Source: Pseudomonas sp. MWU16-30317
GTDB lineage: Bacteria > Pseudomonadota > Gammaproteobacteria > Pseudomonadales > Pseudomonadaceae
DNA: 64,000 bases
NCBI RefSeq assembly: GCF_020515695.1
Contig: NZ_JAIWJA010000010.1
Coordinates: 186,001-250,000 of the forward strand
Direction: 5' to 3'
The notes under the pieces were generated by a model. It saw only the letters and a program-made list of their open reading frames with translations. It was not told where the DNA came from and did no database searches. The position numbers and the translations under genes are program-made. Below, piece by piece: positions 17,485 through 26,614 of the stretch. Within the stretch, counting starts at the first letter, position 1. Each line of letters starts with the position of its first letter.

Positions 17485-19821
17485 CTATCGACGGACGATC
17501 CAATACCGCACCAACGCCGGCAACAACCACAACGCCCCCACCATGTTCCACAGCAACATGAACACCAGCATCAACCCCATATCCGCCTGAAACTTGATCG
17601 CCGAAAACATCCAGGTCGCCACCCCCGTCGCCAGGCATAAACCGGTGAACAGCACCGCCCTGCCCGTCGATTTCAGGGTCTGGTAATAGGCTTCCTGCAA
17701 CGGCAATCCCGCCTCGAGAAAATGCTTCAAGCGGCTGTAGATATAGATCCCGTAATCCACGCCAATACCCACTCCCAGCGCGACCACGGGCAAGGTCGCG
17801 ACCTTGATGCCGATGCCCATGAACGCCATCAGCGCGTTGCCGAGAATGGACGTCAGCACCAGCGGGACAACGATGCACAGCGTGGCTGCCAGCGAGCGGA
17901 ACATCGCCAGACACATCAGTGCGACGCACAGGTAGACCAGCCCCAACACCAGGTTCTCGGACGAGCCGATCACTTCGTTGGTAGCGGCCTCGATCCCGGC
18001 GTTGCCGGCGGCCAGCAGGAATTTCAGGTCGGGGCGGTCATGCTGGGAGGCAAAAATATCGACGCTGTCGACCACTTGTGCGAGGGTCTGCGCTTTGTGG
18101 TCGTCGAGAAACACCAGTACCGGCGCCAGCGAGCAGTCGCCGTTGTAGAGGCCGTCGGCGCGGGCCACGGCACTATTGAGCACCTGGGGGTTGCGCGACA
18201 GGGTCTGCCACTTGAGGCTGCCCTCGTTCATGCCCTTGATCGCCTGTTTGGCAACGGTCGCCAGCGACAGGGTCGACTGCACGCCGGGCACTTGGCCGAG
18301 GGTCCACATCAGGTCGTCGATGGCGGTGAGCGTGGCGTAGCTGGCGCAGTGTTCCGGCGCGGTCTTGACCATCACCACCAGCACGTCGGAGCGGGTGGCG
18401 TAGTGATCGAGGATGAACTGGTTGTCGCGGTTGTAGCGCGAGTCGGCACGCAGTTCCGGCGCACCAGGGTCGAGATCGCCGACTTGCAGGCGCTGGCCGT
18501 ACCAGAGGCCGCCGATCAGCAACAGCAACGCCACGCACAAAGACCATGGCGCGACGCGGGGGCTCGCGCACCGAGCCAGCCAGCGCCAGAACGGCTGTTC
18601 GCGCCCGACATCCAGGCGACTGCGCTGCACGGCGCGGCGGCTGATGCCGGTGTAGGAAATCGCCACCGGCAACAGGATCAGGTTGGTGAACACGATCACC
18701 GCGACGCCGATCGCGGCGCCGATGGCCAGTTCGCGGATCACGCCGATGTCGATCACCAGCAGGGTGATGAAGCCTACGGCGTCGGCCAGGATCGCCACCA
18801 TGCCCGGCACGAACAGCTGGCGAAAGGTGCGCCGCGCGGCGGTGAGTGGATCGGCGGCGTCGCTAAAATGCAGGGCGATGCCGTTGATCTTTTGCACGCC
18901 GTGGGAAATGCCGATGGCGAAGATCAGAAACGGCACCAGCATCGAATACGGGTCGAGGGCAAAGCCGGCCAGGTGCATCAGCCCCAGTTGCCAGCCCACC
19001 GCAACCAGCGTGGTCGCCAGGACCGCCAGAGTGCTGCGTAGGCAGCGGGTGAAGCCGTAGAGCAGCAACAAGGTGATGAACAGTGCTATGGCGAAGAACA
19101 TCGCGACCACCGACAGGCCATCGATCAGGTCGCCGACCTTCTTGGCGAAGCCGACGATATACACCTTGATGCGCGGGTTCTGCGTCTCGAAATGCGCGCG
19201 AATGCGGGTTTCAAGCTGGTGCGAGAACGCCTGGTAATCAAGCGAGAGCAGGCGCCCTGGCTGCTGTGGATCGGGGTAGGATTCGAGCAGCGGCACCTCG
19301 ACGATACTCGAACGAAAATCGTTGGCTACCAGCCGCCCGACCTGACCGGACCGCAGCACGTTGATGCGCAGTTGGTCGAGACTGGTGGGCGAGCCGTCGT
19401 AGTCCTGGGGGATCACCTGGCCGCCGGCAAAGCCTTCTTCAGTGACCTCGTTCCAGCGCACGCTGGGGCTCCACAACGATTTCAGGCCGGTGCGGTCGAC
19501 GCCGGGCAGGTAGAACAGTTCGTCGTTGAGCTGGCGCAGGGTCTCCAGGTAGGCGGGATCGAAGATATCGCCCTGCTCCGCAGCCACGGAGATACGCACG
19601 CTGTTGCCCAGCTCGCCGAGGTCACTGCGGTGGGCCAGCATGTTCTGAATGAACGGATGCTGCTGGGGTATCATTTTTTCGAAGCCGGTGCCGGGACGAA
19701 TCTGCGCCGCCTGCCAGAACAGCAACACGCTGATCAGCGCGCACAGGGCGATGACCCAGGGCCGGCGGCTGAAGATCAGGCGCTCCAGCCAGCTGCCATT
19801 ATCGCCCGCAGCGGCGCTCAC
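17485..19821 (-). CDS. MMPL/RND-superfamily exporter
   Basis: This 778-aa inner-membrane transporter has about 12 predicted helices in two repeats. Each repeat has one helix, a large periplasmic loop, then five helices. The first loop follows FSRRPWVIALCALISVLLFW, and the second repeat starts near WSLCVALLLLIGGLWYG. Conserved charged/glycine motifs include ADAVGFITLLVID and VVALGVGIGVDYGIYIYSRL. The GTG start at 19821 overlaps the upstream YCF48-like gene by 4 bp. In Pseudomonas, such exporters are often encoded with YCF48 and DUF1329/DUF1302 proteins, which are not present here. The substrate is unknown, possibly hydrophobic or lipid-like. Confidence 0.85.
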   Translation of the reverse strand: MSAAAGDNGSWLERLIFSRRPWVIALCALISVLLFWQAAQIRPGTGFEKMIPQQHPFIQNMLAHRSDLGELGNSVRISVAAEQGDIFDPAYLETLRQLNDELFYLPGVDRTGLKSLWSPSVRWNEVTEEGFAGGQVIPQDYDGSPTSLDQLRINVLRSGQVGRLVANDFRSSIVEVPLLESYPDPQQPGRLLSLDYQAFSHQLETRIRAHFETQNPRIKVYIVGFAKKVGDLIDGLSVVAMFFAIALFITLLLLYGFTRCLRSTLAVLATTLVAVGWQLGLMHLAGFALDPYSMLVPFLIFAIGISHGVQKINGIALHFSDAADPLTAARRTFRQLFVPGMVAILADAVGFITLLVIDIGVIRELAIGAAIGVAVIVFTNLILLPVAISYTGISRRAVQRSRLDVGREQPFWRWLARCASPRVAPWSLCVALLLLIGGLWYGQRLQVGDLDPGAPELRADSRYNRDNQFILDHYATRSDVLVVMVKTAPEHCASYATLTAIDDLMWTLGQVPGVQSTLSLATVAKQAIKGMNEGSLKWQTLSRNPQVLNSAVARADGLYNGDCSLAPVLVFLDDHKAQTLAQVVDSVDIFASQHDRPDLKFLLAAGNAGIEAATNEVIGSSENLVLGLVYLCVALMCLAMFRSLAATLCIVVPLVLTSILGNALMAFMGIGIKVATLPVVALGVGIGVDYGIYIYSRLKHFLEAGLPLQEAYYQTLKSTGRAVLFTGLCLATGVATWMFSAIKFQADMGLMLVFMLLWNMVGALWLLPALVRYWIVRR

Positions 19822-20768
19822 GGTTGCACCGCGTCCACGGCGCCGGTGGCCGATGCCCGCAAGACGCCGTCCTGCCCGACCAGTATCAGCGCACCGTCGG
19901 CCGTGCCGGTGACGCCGGACAGCGCCAGGCGATCCGGGCGCTGCATCAGGCTGAACGTGCGGCCGTCGTCGGTGCTGCGCAGCACGCTGCCGGCATCGCC
20001 CACCAGCACCAGCGAGCCATCCGCCTGCAGGCTGCCGCCGCTCAATGATGGCTGGTCGCCAGGTAGCATGACGACCTGCCAATGGTCGCCATTATCGGTA
20101 GACCGATAGACGTGACCGCGCAGACCGTAGATCAGCAGTGTGTTGACTTGGGTCGTCGCCAGTACACCGAACAGCGAGCCTTGGTAGTCAAGGGGCAAGC
20201 GCTGCCAGACGCGGCCTTGATCGGTGGAGCGGAACAGACTGCCGGCTTCACCGACAATGAACAGCGCGCCGCCTTTGGCAGCGGCGATGGCGTTGAGGTG
20301 CAGTTGTTCGGGGTTGTCGAGGGTGTCGCTGTGGTCTTGCCAATGGGCACCGCCATCCTCGGTACCCAGCAACGCGCCGTAGGCACCGACGGCAAAGCCG
20401 TGCTCGCGATCCTGGAACCAGACATCCAGCAGCGGCGCCTGGCGGTTGCGGTCTTCGAACTGCAGGGTCCAATGGACGCCGCCGTCCTGGGTGGCGAGGA
20501 TCTGCGCGTCATGTCCGACCGCCCAGCCGTGGTCGGCATCGACGAAGTACAGCGCAGTCAGCAATTGCTGGCTGGGGACTGCCGGTGAGGGTTGCCACCG
20601 GCGGCCTTGGTCATCGGAATAAAGCACACTGCCGCGGTCGCCGACACTGACGAGGCGGTTGCCGGCGTGGGCGACATCGAGTTGCAGCAAGGGGGCCTGG
20701 GACGCGTGGACCCAAGATGGAGCAAGGGCCGCCAGTAGCGACCCAATGCGCAGGATGGTCTTGATCAC
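19818..20768 (-). CDS. YCF48/BNR-repeat secreted beta-propeller protein
   Basis: This 316-aa protein has a signal peptide (MIKTILRIGSLLAALAPSWV, cleavage after HAS). It has repeated BNR/Asp-box-like motifs: SVLYSDDQGRRWQPS, ILATQDGGVHWTLQF, ALLGTEDGGAHWQDH, SLFRSTDQGRVWQRL, HVYRSTDNGDHWQVV and SVLRSTDDGRTF. This is the YCF48/Hcf136-like propeller. It overlaps the exporter gene by 4 bp, so it probably assists or caps that exporter in the periplasm (inference from gene coupling). Confidence 0.83.
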   Translation of the reverse strand: MIKTILRIGSLLAALAPSWVHASQAPLLQLDVAHAGNRLVSVGDRGSVLYSDDQGRRWQPSPAVPSQQLLTALYFVDADHGWAVGHDAQILATQDGGVHWTLQFEDRNRQAPLLDVWFQDREHGFAVGAYGALLGTEDGGAHWQDHSDTLDNPEQLHLNAIAAAKGGALFIVGEAGSLFRSTDQGRVWQRLPLDYQGSLFGVLATTQVNTLLIYGLRGHVYRSTDNGDHWQVVMLPGDQPSLSGGSLQADGSLVLVGDAGSVLRSTDDGRTFSLMQRPDRLALSGVTGTADGALILVGQDGVLRASATGAVDAVQP

Positions 20769-20825
20769 ATGCGGTCCTGGCGAACAGGGAGGTCTATGGA
20801 TTATTGATGCAGGACCGGCCTCTTC

Positions 20826-20918
20826 GCCGCCGAACGCGCACCCTTGCTCCCACAGAGTCGACTGGATTGGAGTCGTACATCTGTGGGAGCAGGATGCGCA
20901 TTCGGCGCCAATAAGGCT
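20826..20918. repeat. Variant REP inverted pair
   Basis: A facing pair of a second REP type (CGCCGAACGCGCACCC then TTGCTCCCACAG; CTGTGGGAGCAGG then ATGCGCATTCGGCG) surrounds a 29-bp centre. It differs from the CTTCGCGGG type in its outer arms. The rest of the 220-bp gap to pepN holds no gene that I can see. Confidence 0.62.
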
Positions 20919-20988
20919 GGCGGGTGCTACAAAAAATCACGGTGTGCGCGATCACTGTGCAGAGGAGGCTCGCCCCCTCACTACAGGG

Positions 20989-23646
20989 TCAAGCCAGGCT
21001 CTTGCTCACCACTTCATACACATCGCTCGACAACTCGCCGGACACCAGAATCCGCTCCAGCTCGGCCTTCATCAGCGCCTGGCGCTTGCTGTCGTACTTC
21101 CTCCAGCGCGTCAGCGGCGCCAGTTGCCGCGAAGCGATCTGCGGGTTGAGGGCGTTCAGGCGAATGACGATATCCGCCAGGAAGCGATAACCCGAACCAT
21201 CCGCTGCATGGAAGTTGATCAGGTTCTGCCCGGCAAAGGCACCAATCACCGCGCGCACCTTGTTGGGGTTCTTGAAGTTGAACGCCGGGTGCTCCATCAG
21301 TGCCTGCACTCGCGCCAAACCACCCGGCAAGGTGCTCGCCGCCTGCACGCTGAACCACTGATCCATGACCAGCGGATTGTCCTTGAAGTGCTCGGCGAAA
21401 CTTTCCAGCGCCTTGGCCTTCTCCGCGCTATACGGCGAATTGACCAGCACGGCCAGCGCGGTGAGGCGCTCGGTCATGTTATCGGCGGCATCGAACTGCT
21501 CCAGGGCGGCCGCCAGCACCTGCGGCTGGGTGGTCAGCATCAGGTACGACAGGGCGATGTTCTGCAATGCGCGGCGCGAGAAGTGCTCGGCTTCGGCCAC
21601 GTACGGGGTGGCCTTGGACACCTCGCGGTTGGCCTGATAACGGCGCCACAGTTTGTCATGCAGCTGCTCGGCCAGTTGCAGGCGGGCGAACTCGCGAGCG
21701 GCATGAATGGCATCGACGTCCGCCACTTCACTGATCTCGGCAAGGTAGGCCTCACCCGGCAACGAGAGCATTTCGGCGACCATGGCCGCGTCCAGCTCTT
21801 CGTTGTCGAGCACAGTGCCCAGGGCGGTAATCAGGCGCGGATCGAGCACCAGCGGTGCACCGCTCTGGTACTGGCCGATCAGGTCCTGCAGCACCTGCAC
21901 CGACAATTGCTGGCCGGCGTCCCAACGGTTGAAGCCGTCGCTGTCGTGCTGCATGAGAAACATCAACTGGTCGCGGTCGTAGGGGAAGCTGAGCTTGACC
22001 GGCGCACTGAAGCCGCGCAGCAGGGACGGCAACGGCTTGGCCTTGATGCCGACGAAGGTGAAGGTCTGCTCGGCCTCGGTCACCGACAGCACGCGAGTGG
22101 TGCCCGCCGCCTGCGCTTCGCCGCTCAGTTGCAGGGCGATTTCGGCGCCGCTGGCGTCCAGCAGGCCGAGGGCCACTGGAATCACGAACGGCAGTTTTTC
22201 AACCTTGTCCGGAGTCGCCGGGCAGCTCTGCCGCAAGGTCAGGCTGTAGGTCTGGGCGTCGGCGTCATAGCGCTCGCTGACGGCCAGACGCGGCGTGCCG
22301 GCCTGGCTGTACCAGCGCTTGAACTGGGTCAGGTCGACGCCGTTGGCATCTTCCATGGCCTTGATGAAATCATCGCAGGTCACGGCCTGGCCGTCGTGGC
22401 GATCGAAGTACAGGTCACTGCCCTTGCGAAAGCCCTCGGCGCCCAACAAGGTGTGGATCATGCCGACGACTTCGGAACCCTTCTCGTAGACGGTCAGGGT
22501 GTAGAAGTTGGAGATTTCGATAAAGCTGTCCGGGCGCACGGCATGCGCCATGGGGCCGGCGTCTTCGGCGAACTGGTGGGTGCGCAGATAGGCGACGTCC
22601 TGAATGCGCTTGACCGTGGCCGAGTTCATGTCGGCAGAAAAGCCCGAATCGCGATAGACCGTGAAGCCTTCCTTGAGCGACAGCTGGAACCAGTCGCGGC
22701 AGGTCACGCGGTTGCCCGACCAGTTATGGAAGTATTCGTGGGCGACGATGGCCTCGACCCGCTGGTGCGCGGCATCGGTGGCGGTTTCGGCGCGGGCCAG
22801 CACGGCGCTGGAGTTGAAGATGTTGAGGCCCTTGTTCTCCATCGCGCCCATGTTGAAGTCGTTGACCGCGACGATCATGAAGATGTCCAGGTCGTACTCG
22901 CGGCCGTAGGCTTGTTCGTCCCAGCGCATCGATTTTTTCAGGCTGGTCATGGCGTGCTGGCACTTGTCGATGTTCTCTGGTTCGACATAGATGCGCAGGG
23001 TCACGTCGCGCTCGGACTGGGTCTTGAAGGTGTCTTCGACGCACCACAGGTCACCGGCGACCAGCGCGAACAGGTACGCGGGCTTCATGAACGGGTCTTC
23101 CCAGGTCGCCCAGTGGCGGCCGTCTTCGTCCGGGCCGCTGGCGATCGGGTTGCCGTTGGAGAGCAACACCGGATAGGCGTTCTTGTCGGCGCTCAGGGTG
23201 GTGGTGAACTTGCTCATCACGTCCGGGCGGTCGAGGTAATAGGTGATCTTGCGAAAACCTTCTGCCTCGCACTGGGTGCAGAACATGCCGCTGGACTTGT
23301 ACAGGCCTTCGAGCGCGGTGTTGGTCTCAGGGTGGATTCGCACACTGGTGTCGACCGTGAAGCGCTCGGCCCCAGGCTGCAAGGTCAGGCTGTCTGGGCT
23401 CTGGGTGTAGTCGCTGGCGGTCAGCTCGGCGTCGTCGAGCTTGACGCTCAGCAGCTCGAGCAACTGTCCGTCGAGCACCAGCGGTGGCAGGCCCGCGCCG
23501 CGTGCCGGGTTGCGGCGCATGACCAGCTGCGCATGGACCTGGGTGTGGTCGTCATGCAGCTCGAAGGTCAGGTGCGTCTCGTCGATCAGGTACTCAGGCG
23601 CCTGATAATCCTTGAGGTAGATCATTTTCGGCTGTTCGGTACGCAT
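20989..23646 (-). CDS. pepN: Aminopeptidase N
   Basis: This 885-aa cytoplasmic M1 zinc aminopeptidase removes N-terminal residues from peptides. It begins MRTEQPKMIYLKDYQAPEYL, the usual PepN start; a start three codons earlier is possible. The exopeptidase motif GAMEN lies near residue 265. The zinc site HEYFHNW lies near residue 302, with the third ligand in LKEGFTVYRD. The length matches E. coli PepN. It is transcribed away from the small genes downstream and lies 14 bp past the start side of the DUF2797 gene. Confidence 0.95.
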   Translation of the reverse strand: MRTEQPKMIYLKDYQAPEYLIDETHLTFELHDDHTQVHAQLVMRRNPARGAGLPPLVLDGQLLELLSVKLDDAELTASDYTQSPDSLTLQPGAERFTVDTSVRIHPETNTALEGLYKSSGMFCTQCEAEGFRKITYYLDRPDVMSKFTTTLSADKNAYPVLLSNGNPIASGPDEDGRHWATWEDPFMKPAYLFALVAGDLWCVEDTFKTQSERDVTLRIYVEPENIDKCQHAMTSLKKSMRWDEQAYGREYDLDIFMIVAVNDFNMGAMENKGLNIFNSSAVLARAETATDAAHQRVEAIVAHEYFHNWSGNRVTCRDWFQLSLKEGFTVYRDSGFSADMNSATVKRIQDVAYLRTHQFAEDAGPMAHAVRPDSFIEISNFYTLTVYEKGSEVVGMIHTLLGAEGFRKGSDLYFDRHDGQAVTCDDFIKAMEDANGVDLTQFKRWYSQAGTPRLAVSERYDADAQTYSLTLRQSCPATPDKVEKLPFVIPVALGLLDASGAEIALQLSGEAQAAGTTRVLSVTEAEQTFTFVGIKAKPLPSLLRGFSAPVKLSFPYDRDQLMFLMQHDSDGFNRWDAGQQLSVQVLQDLIGQYQSGAPLVLDPRLITALGTVLDNEELDAAMVAEMLSLPGEAYLAEISEVADVDAIHAAREFARLQLAEQLHDKLWRRYQANREVSKATPYVAEAEHFSRRALQNIALSYLMLTTQPQVLAAALEQFDAADNMTERLTALAVLVNSPYSAEKAKALESFAEHFKDNPLVMDQWFSVQAASTLPGGLARVQALMEHPAFNFKNPNKVRAVIGAFAGQNLINFHAADGSGYRFLADIVIRLNALNPQIASRQLAPLTRWRKYDSKRQALMKAELERILVSGELSSDVYEVVSKSLA

Positions 23647-23659
23647 GGCCTGCATCCTT

Positions 23660-24505
23660 TTACTGGTGCACGGCGAGTTGATACGCCGTGTATTTGCGAA
23701 TATTGATCACGCCGGTGTCGAAGATCAGGTATTGGCCCTTGATGCCCATCAGGGTGCCTTCGACGATCGGGGTCTTGTCCAGGTTGAAGCTGACGACTTT
23801 GGTCGGGTACTCGCTGACCGGGTAACGGATTTCCAGTGGCTCGACGTCCAGCAGCGGCTGGATCGCCTGCAAGCCGAAACGCGCCTGAAGCATATGAATA
23901 CCGGCGGCGCAGCTGTCGAACAACTGATCGCGCACGGCGACCAGGTCCACGGCCTGGGCCTCGCCCTTGAGTAGCGCACGCCAGTTGGTGCGGTCGGCCA
24001 CCTGGGAACGGAACAGGTCTTCGACCAGCCCGGATTGCTGACGGGTCGCCACGCGCATGATCGGCAGCGCCTGGCTGGCGCCCTGGTCGAGCCAGCGAGT
24101 CGGTAGCTGGCTGGCGCGGGTGATGCCGACCTTGATGCCCGACGAATTGGCCAGGTACACCACGTGGTCGGTCATGCAAAATTGCTCGCCCCAGCTCGGC
24201 TCGCGGCAGGTGCCTGCGTCGTAATGGCATTTTTCTGGAGCCATGATGCACACGTCACAGGACGCCAGCTTGGTCATGCACGGGTAGCAATAGCCTTGGC
24301 TGAAGCTGGTCTTGGTCTTGCGCCCGCAGTTCACGCAATGGATGGCGCCCAGGTATTCGAGGCGCACGGTCTTGCCGATCAGCGGGTTGACTGGAATGCG
24401 CAGCTCGCCGAGGCGAAACTGGTACTGCACGGCGGCGTCCTGCAGCTCGGTGGCCATCTTGTTGACGGCACCGCGCCCCAGCTCTTGCAAAGGTAGATCG
24501 GTCAA
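23660..24505 (-). CDS. DUF2797 protein with zinc-ribbon cysteines
   Basis: This 281-aa protein matches DUF2797. It has paired cysteines (HCVNCGRKTK, YCYPCMTKLASCDVC, MAPEKCHY) in the N-terminal third, then a GIY-YIG-like segment (HVVYLANSSGIKVGITR). I chose the TTG at 24505 because its TTGA overlaps the upstream yeaC-like stop by 4 bp, as with the other coupled genes here, and it yields the expected N-terminus (LQELGRGAVNKMATEL). The function is unknown; nucleic-acid binding is plausible. Confidence 0.78.
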   Translation of the reverse strand: MTDLPLQELGRGAVNKMATELQDAAVQYQFRLGELRIPVNPLIGKTVRLEYLGAIHCVNCGRKTKTSFSQGYCYPCMTKLASCDVCIMAPEKCHYDAGTCREPSWGEQFCMTDHVVYLANSSGIKVGITRASQLPTRWLDQGASQALPIMRVATRQQSGLVEDLFRSQVADRTNWRALLKGEAQAVDLVAVRDQLFDSCAAGIHMLQARFGLQAIQPLLDVEPLEIRYPVSEYPTKVVSFNLDKTPIVEGTLMGIKGQYLIFDTGVINIRKYTAYQLAVHQ

Positions 24506-24762
24506 TGGATAGCGTCCGACTTGAACAGGATGTTGGCGACCGGCGCCGACTTGGAGCTGCATTCCTGCGGGCCCATGTAACCGGTGCGCTGGTCTTCGGG
24601 CAGGTTGTTCATTTCCCAGGCAATGACGGCCTGCAACGACAGTTCTTTCTGCTCGGTGGTGAGCTTGCGGCCGTCCGACCACTTGCCGATTTCGACGGCC
24701 AGCTTGAGGCTCTCGTAGATCTCGGGGGTGATGTTTTCGATCATGTGTGCAAACGAAGTCAT
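24502..24762 (-). CDS. YeaC-like DUF1315 protein
   Basis: This 86-aa protein matches the E. coli YeaC family (DUF1315). Typical text is ITPEIYESLKLAVEIGKWSD, then GRKLTTEQKELSLQAVIAWE, then NLPEDQRTGYM. It has no membrane segment. It overlaps both the upstream rhomboid gene and the downstream DUF2797 gene by 4 bp, so it is part of a tightly packed operon. The function is not known. Confidence 0.85.
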   Translation of the reverse strand: MTSFAHMIENITPEIYESLKLAVEIGKWSDGRKLTTEQKELSLQAVIAWEMNNLPEDQRTGYMGPQECSSKSAPVANILFKSDAIH

Positions 24763-25646
24763 TCAATGCTCCTCAAGGATGTGCCTAGTTTACGGCGTGC
24801 AAGCCAACCGCCCAAGAGCCCGCTGCAACAACCGACCAACAACCCGCCCACGTGGGCACCATTGGCGATGTCACCGAAGCCCAGCAGGCTGACCAGCCCG
24901 GACAGGCACAGCAGCAGCCAGATCAGCATCATCACCAGCACACCGCGCGGCATGCGATAGGCCGGCGTCGGCGCCAGCCACTGGAACAGCCAGATGTGCC
25001 CGAGCAGGCCATACAGCACGCCGGACAGACCACCAAACAGGCTCGGCCCGCTGAACAGATACTGGATGACATTGGAGACGCCGCTGAACAGCAGGGTCAG
25101 GCCCAGCAAGTACCAGCGGCCCTGACGCAGCTCGATACGCCGCCCCAGCTCCCAGTACCACAACCCGTTCATGGCCAGGTGGAGGATGCCGAAGTGGATC
25201 AGCATCGGCGTGAAAAGCCGCCACACCTGACCTTGCTGCAGACTCTCGACCAACGGCTTGAAGTAGACGTAATCGCCGCGCAAGGCGAAATCCTGGAAGG
25301 TCAGCCAGTGCAGCGGCTCCAGGTGATCGCCCAGCAGGCTGATCGCGCCGACGATCACGCACAGCAACAAGATCGCCGCCGTCATCAGGCTGCCGCGTAG
25401 TTGCTGAGCGAGGCCCGGGCGGCTGCTGTGTTCGAGGGTCAGCGGAATATCGACGTCGGCATTGCCATCCGGGAATCGCCCGTACAGCTGGCGAATATCT
25501 TCGGCCATGCCTTCGTTGACGGCCCAGAGCACTTGCTGATCACCCTCCTCACTGACGCGATGGGGCACCTGCAGCTTGCGCAGCAGGCCGACGAAACCGC
25601 TCAAGTCGTCTGCCAACGGCACGCGTAATACGGCGACCGGGCTCAT
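24759..25646 (-). CDS. Rhomboid-family intramembrane serine protease
   Basis: This 295-aa protein has an N-terminal cytoplasmic domain (residues 1-95) and six or so helices. The catalytic serine motif is FGGLSGVLYG near residue 205 and the catalytic histidine is in NGAHVGGLLVG near residue 265. The L1-loop-like WRLFTPMLIHFGILHLAMNG is also present. This is the GlpG layout. It overlaps the downstream yeaC-like gene and the upstream phosphatase gene by 4 bp each. The substrate is unknown. Confidence 0.88.
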   Translation of the reverse strand: MSPVAVLRVPLADDLSGFVGLLRKLQVPHRVSEEGDQQVLWAVNEGMAEDIRQLYGRFPDGNADVDIPLTLEHSSRPGLAQQLRGSLMTAAILLLCVIVGAISLLGDHLEPLHWLTFQDFALRGDYVYFKPLVESLQQGQVWRLFTPMLIHFGILHLAMNGLWYWELGRRIELRQGRWYLLGLTLLFSGVSNVIQYLFSGPSLFGGLSGVLYGLLGHIWLFQWLAPTPAYRMPRGVLVMMLIWLLLCLSGLVSLLGFGDIANGAHVGGLLVGCCSGLLGGWLARRKLGTSLRSIE

Positions 25647-26614
25647 GGCGTGAGCTCCGGCCGCTGCACGTCGACCCACACGAACTTGCGCGGGTCGAGG
25701 GTGGTTTCCTGATCCAGCCGGTAGGCCACCAGCTTGCCGTACAGCACGGCGCTGTAGTCTAGGCACGCCAGGTTGGGGCGGATCGGCGTCGGTTGGCCGC
25801 TGCGCCAGTAATGGCCGACGAACAACAGCGGCTCATCGACGCCATAGCGCAGCAGCGCGCTCTTGTCGCTGGAGCTCAACGGGGTGAGAGCCACCTGCTC
25901 AGGCAGGGCGTCGGGTTGGAACACGATGTCTCCATAGGTTTGTGGATCGTCTTCCCAGAACTTGGTACGGAAGAACGAGCGCGTCAGGCCGTCGCCGCCG
26001 GTCAGGGTCAAGCCGCCGGGCAAGCGCATGTCGGTGCCACGCAGCAGGCGGTCGAACGCGTTGGCGGCGAAGCTGTCGCGAATCGACGAAGCCTGGATCA
26101 GGGATTGATCGATGCAGCCGTCGGGGTAGTCCTTGCGCAGTTGCTCGATCACCCCACCATCCCAGCAGGCATGCACCGCACGGAAGCGACCGACATCGAG
26201 GAACAGCGGCATCGTGTAGAACCAGCCGAGAAAATCCTGCCAGTCGCCGGGGTAGTCTTCGAGCTGGCGCAGGGTTTCGCCGATCAGGCGCAGGTGCCGC
26301 GGGGTGTGTTCGCGCACGAAGGTCTTGCCACTGTGCGGATCGGCCGGGGTCACCCAGCCAAGCGCATTGAACTCATGGTTGCCCATGATGCAATGCGCCT
26401 GCCCGGCCTCGACCATGCCATGAACGATGTGCAAGGCCTCGCGGATACGCGGGCCGCGGTCGATGATGTCGCCCAGGAACAGCGCCTGGCGCGACGGATG
26501 CCGCCAGACGCCCTGGGTCAGGCGATAACCGAGGGTATCGAGCAGATGCTCGAGGGTGTGGGCGCAGCCATGCACGTCGCCGATCAAATCGTAACTTCGC
26601 GCGGGATCAAGCAT
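25643..26614 (-). CDS. Metallophosphoesterase (PrpE/ApaH-like)
   Basis: This 323-aa protein carries the full calcineurin-like set: DLIGDVHGCAHTL near the start, FLGDIIDRGPRIRE, IMGNHEFNALGW, and FVGHYWRSG later. It is likely a protein or dinucleotide phosphatase; the precise substrate cannot be told. The ATG at 26614 places DVHG at residue 12-15, as expected. It shares one base with the upstream nadK stop and overlaps the rhomboid gene by 4 bp. Confidence 0.85.
   Translation of the reverse strand: MLDPARSYDLIGDVHGCAHTLEHLLDTLGYRLTQGVWRHPSRQALFLGDIIDRGPRIREALHIVHGMVEAGQAHCIMGNHEFNALGWVTPADPHSGKTFVREHTPRHLRLIGETLRQLEDYPGDWQDFLGWFYTMPLFLDVGRFRAVHACWDGGVIEQLRKDYPDGCIDQSLIQASSIRDSFAANAFDRLLRGTDMRLPGGLTLTGGDGLTRSFFRTKFWEDDPQTYGDIVFQPDALPEQVALTPLSSSDKSALLRYGVDEPLLFVGHYWRSGQPTPIRPNLACLDYSAVLYGKLVAYRLDQETTLDPRKFVWVDVQRPELTP

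Noticed and set aside
20659..23706. Open frame of 1015 codons antisense to pepN
   Set aside because: It mirrors pepN codon bias at high GC; the product has no family motif and is rich in His/Gln/Arg/Val. pepN has all catalytic motifs.
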